From: Actinomycetes bacterium
GTDB taxonomy: Bacteria > Actinomycetota > Actinomycetes > Propionibacteriales > Propionibacteriaceae
Direction: 5' to 3'
Assembly: GCA_023392635.1 (NCBI GenBank)
Contig: JAEVYS010000038.1
Span: forward strand, 1-31,325
Length of the DNA: 31,325 bases
Shown: positions 31,278 through 31,325 of the stretch, one piece after another
How the letters are laid out: each line of letters starts with the position of its first letter
Numbering within the stretch: position 1 is the stretch's first letter
Program-made: the position numbers and the translations under genes
Notes under the pieces: generated by a model
Told to the model about the DNA's origin: nothing
Seen by the model: the letters and a program-made list of their open reading frames with translations, nothing else
Databases searched by the model: none

Positions 31278-31325
31278 CCAGGGACGCCTCCGGGCTGTCC
31301 CGCCGGGGGCTGATCGGGTCCGCGG
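31274..31325 (+). CDS. efeB: EfeB (DyP-type peroxidase/deferrochelatase), 5' end only
   Basis: Only the first 17 codons are in the window. The GTG at 31274 overlaps the efeO stop (GTGA). The encoded peptide reads MTRDASGLSRRGLIGSA, a twin-arginine (Tat) signal with SRRGLIG. EfeB is a haem peroxidase exported by Tat and normally follows efeO, so the identity rests on the Tat signal plus operon position; the haem domain is outside the window. Confidence 0.8.
   Translation, partial: MTRDASGLSRRGLIGSA

Overview
This window is GC-rich (roughly 70% by eye) and densely packed with actinobacterial genes. GC-biased codons, frequent GTG starts, a DtxR/IdeR-type iron box, an MptB-like lipoglycan mannosyltransferase and a DUF4921-type protein fit a high-GC actinomycete. 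The Propionibacteriales are a plausible guess, but I cannot fix the genus. The content is chromosomal and mostly housekeeping. I see no rRNA, tRNA, CRISPR array, integrase, insertion sequence or phage gene, and no gene-free stretch above 300 bases.

Layout. 1-2875 (+): the 3' end of a 2-oxoacid dehydrogenase E2 gene, a two-domain sulfurtransferase, and alanine racemase overlapping it by four bases. 2883-2960: a long inverted repeat between convergent genes. 2970-3653 (-): an EcsC-family protein, divergent from aat. 3783-5331 (+): aat and an Fpg/Nei glycosylase, overlapping. 5404-7971 (+): an unrecognised 285-residue protein and an MptB-like mannosyltransferase, with related tandem motifs upstream of both. 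8023-10369 (+): pheA and serS, separated by a second copy of the inverted repeat. 10429-14257 (+): HAD phosphatase, GNAT acetyltransferase, GalT-like DUF4921 protein and aldo-keto reductase. 14325-17838 (+): an ABC-2 exporter (ATPase and two permeases) followed by an APH-fold kinase.

17898-20322 (-): sdaA (L-serine dehydratase) followed by a YghZ/MgrA-type aldo-keto reductase, diverging from a succinate-semialdehyde dehydrogenase gene (20422-21888, +). 21983-25167 (+): a MacB/LolD-type ATPase and a large double-FtsX permease. 25214-25843 (+): a second GNAT. 25861-28663 (-): a kinase-fold protein, a DinB-like protein and an MFS transporter. 28808-29104 (+): an LsrG-like ABM-domain monooxygenase. 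29184-31325 (+): an iron-box-controlled efeU-efeO-efeB operon cut by the window end. EfeB is visible only as its Tat signal.

The clearest gene-expression pattern is a TANNNT -10 hexamer lying exactly six bases upstream of the start codon in eight genes on both strands. This is the signature of leaderless transcription and it settles several starts. The most unusual DNA is a pair of GGGGACGGTTCC-type inverted repeats, one of them next to a TGCCTGGCAC palindrome that recurs after another stop codon 20 kb away. I found no convincing new multi-gene system. The least explained protein is the one at 5404-6261.
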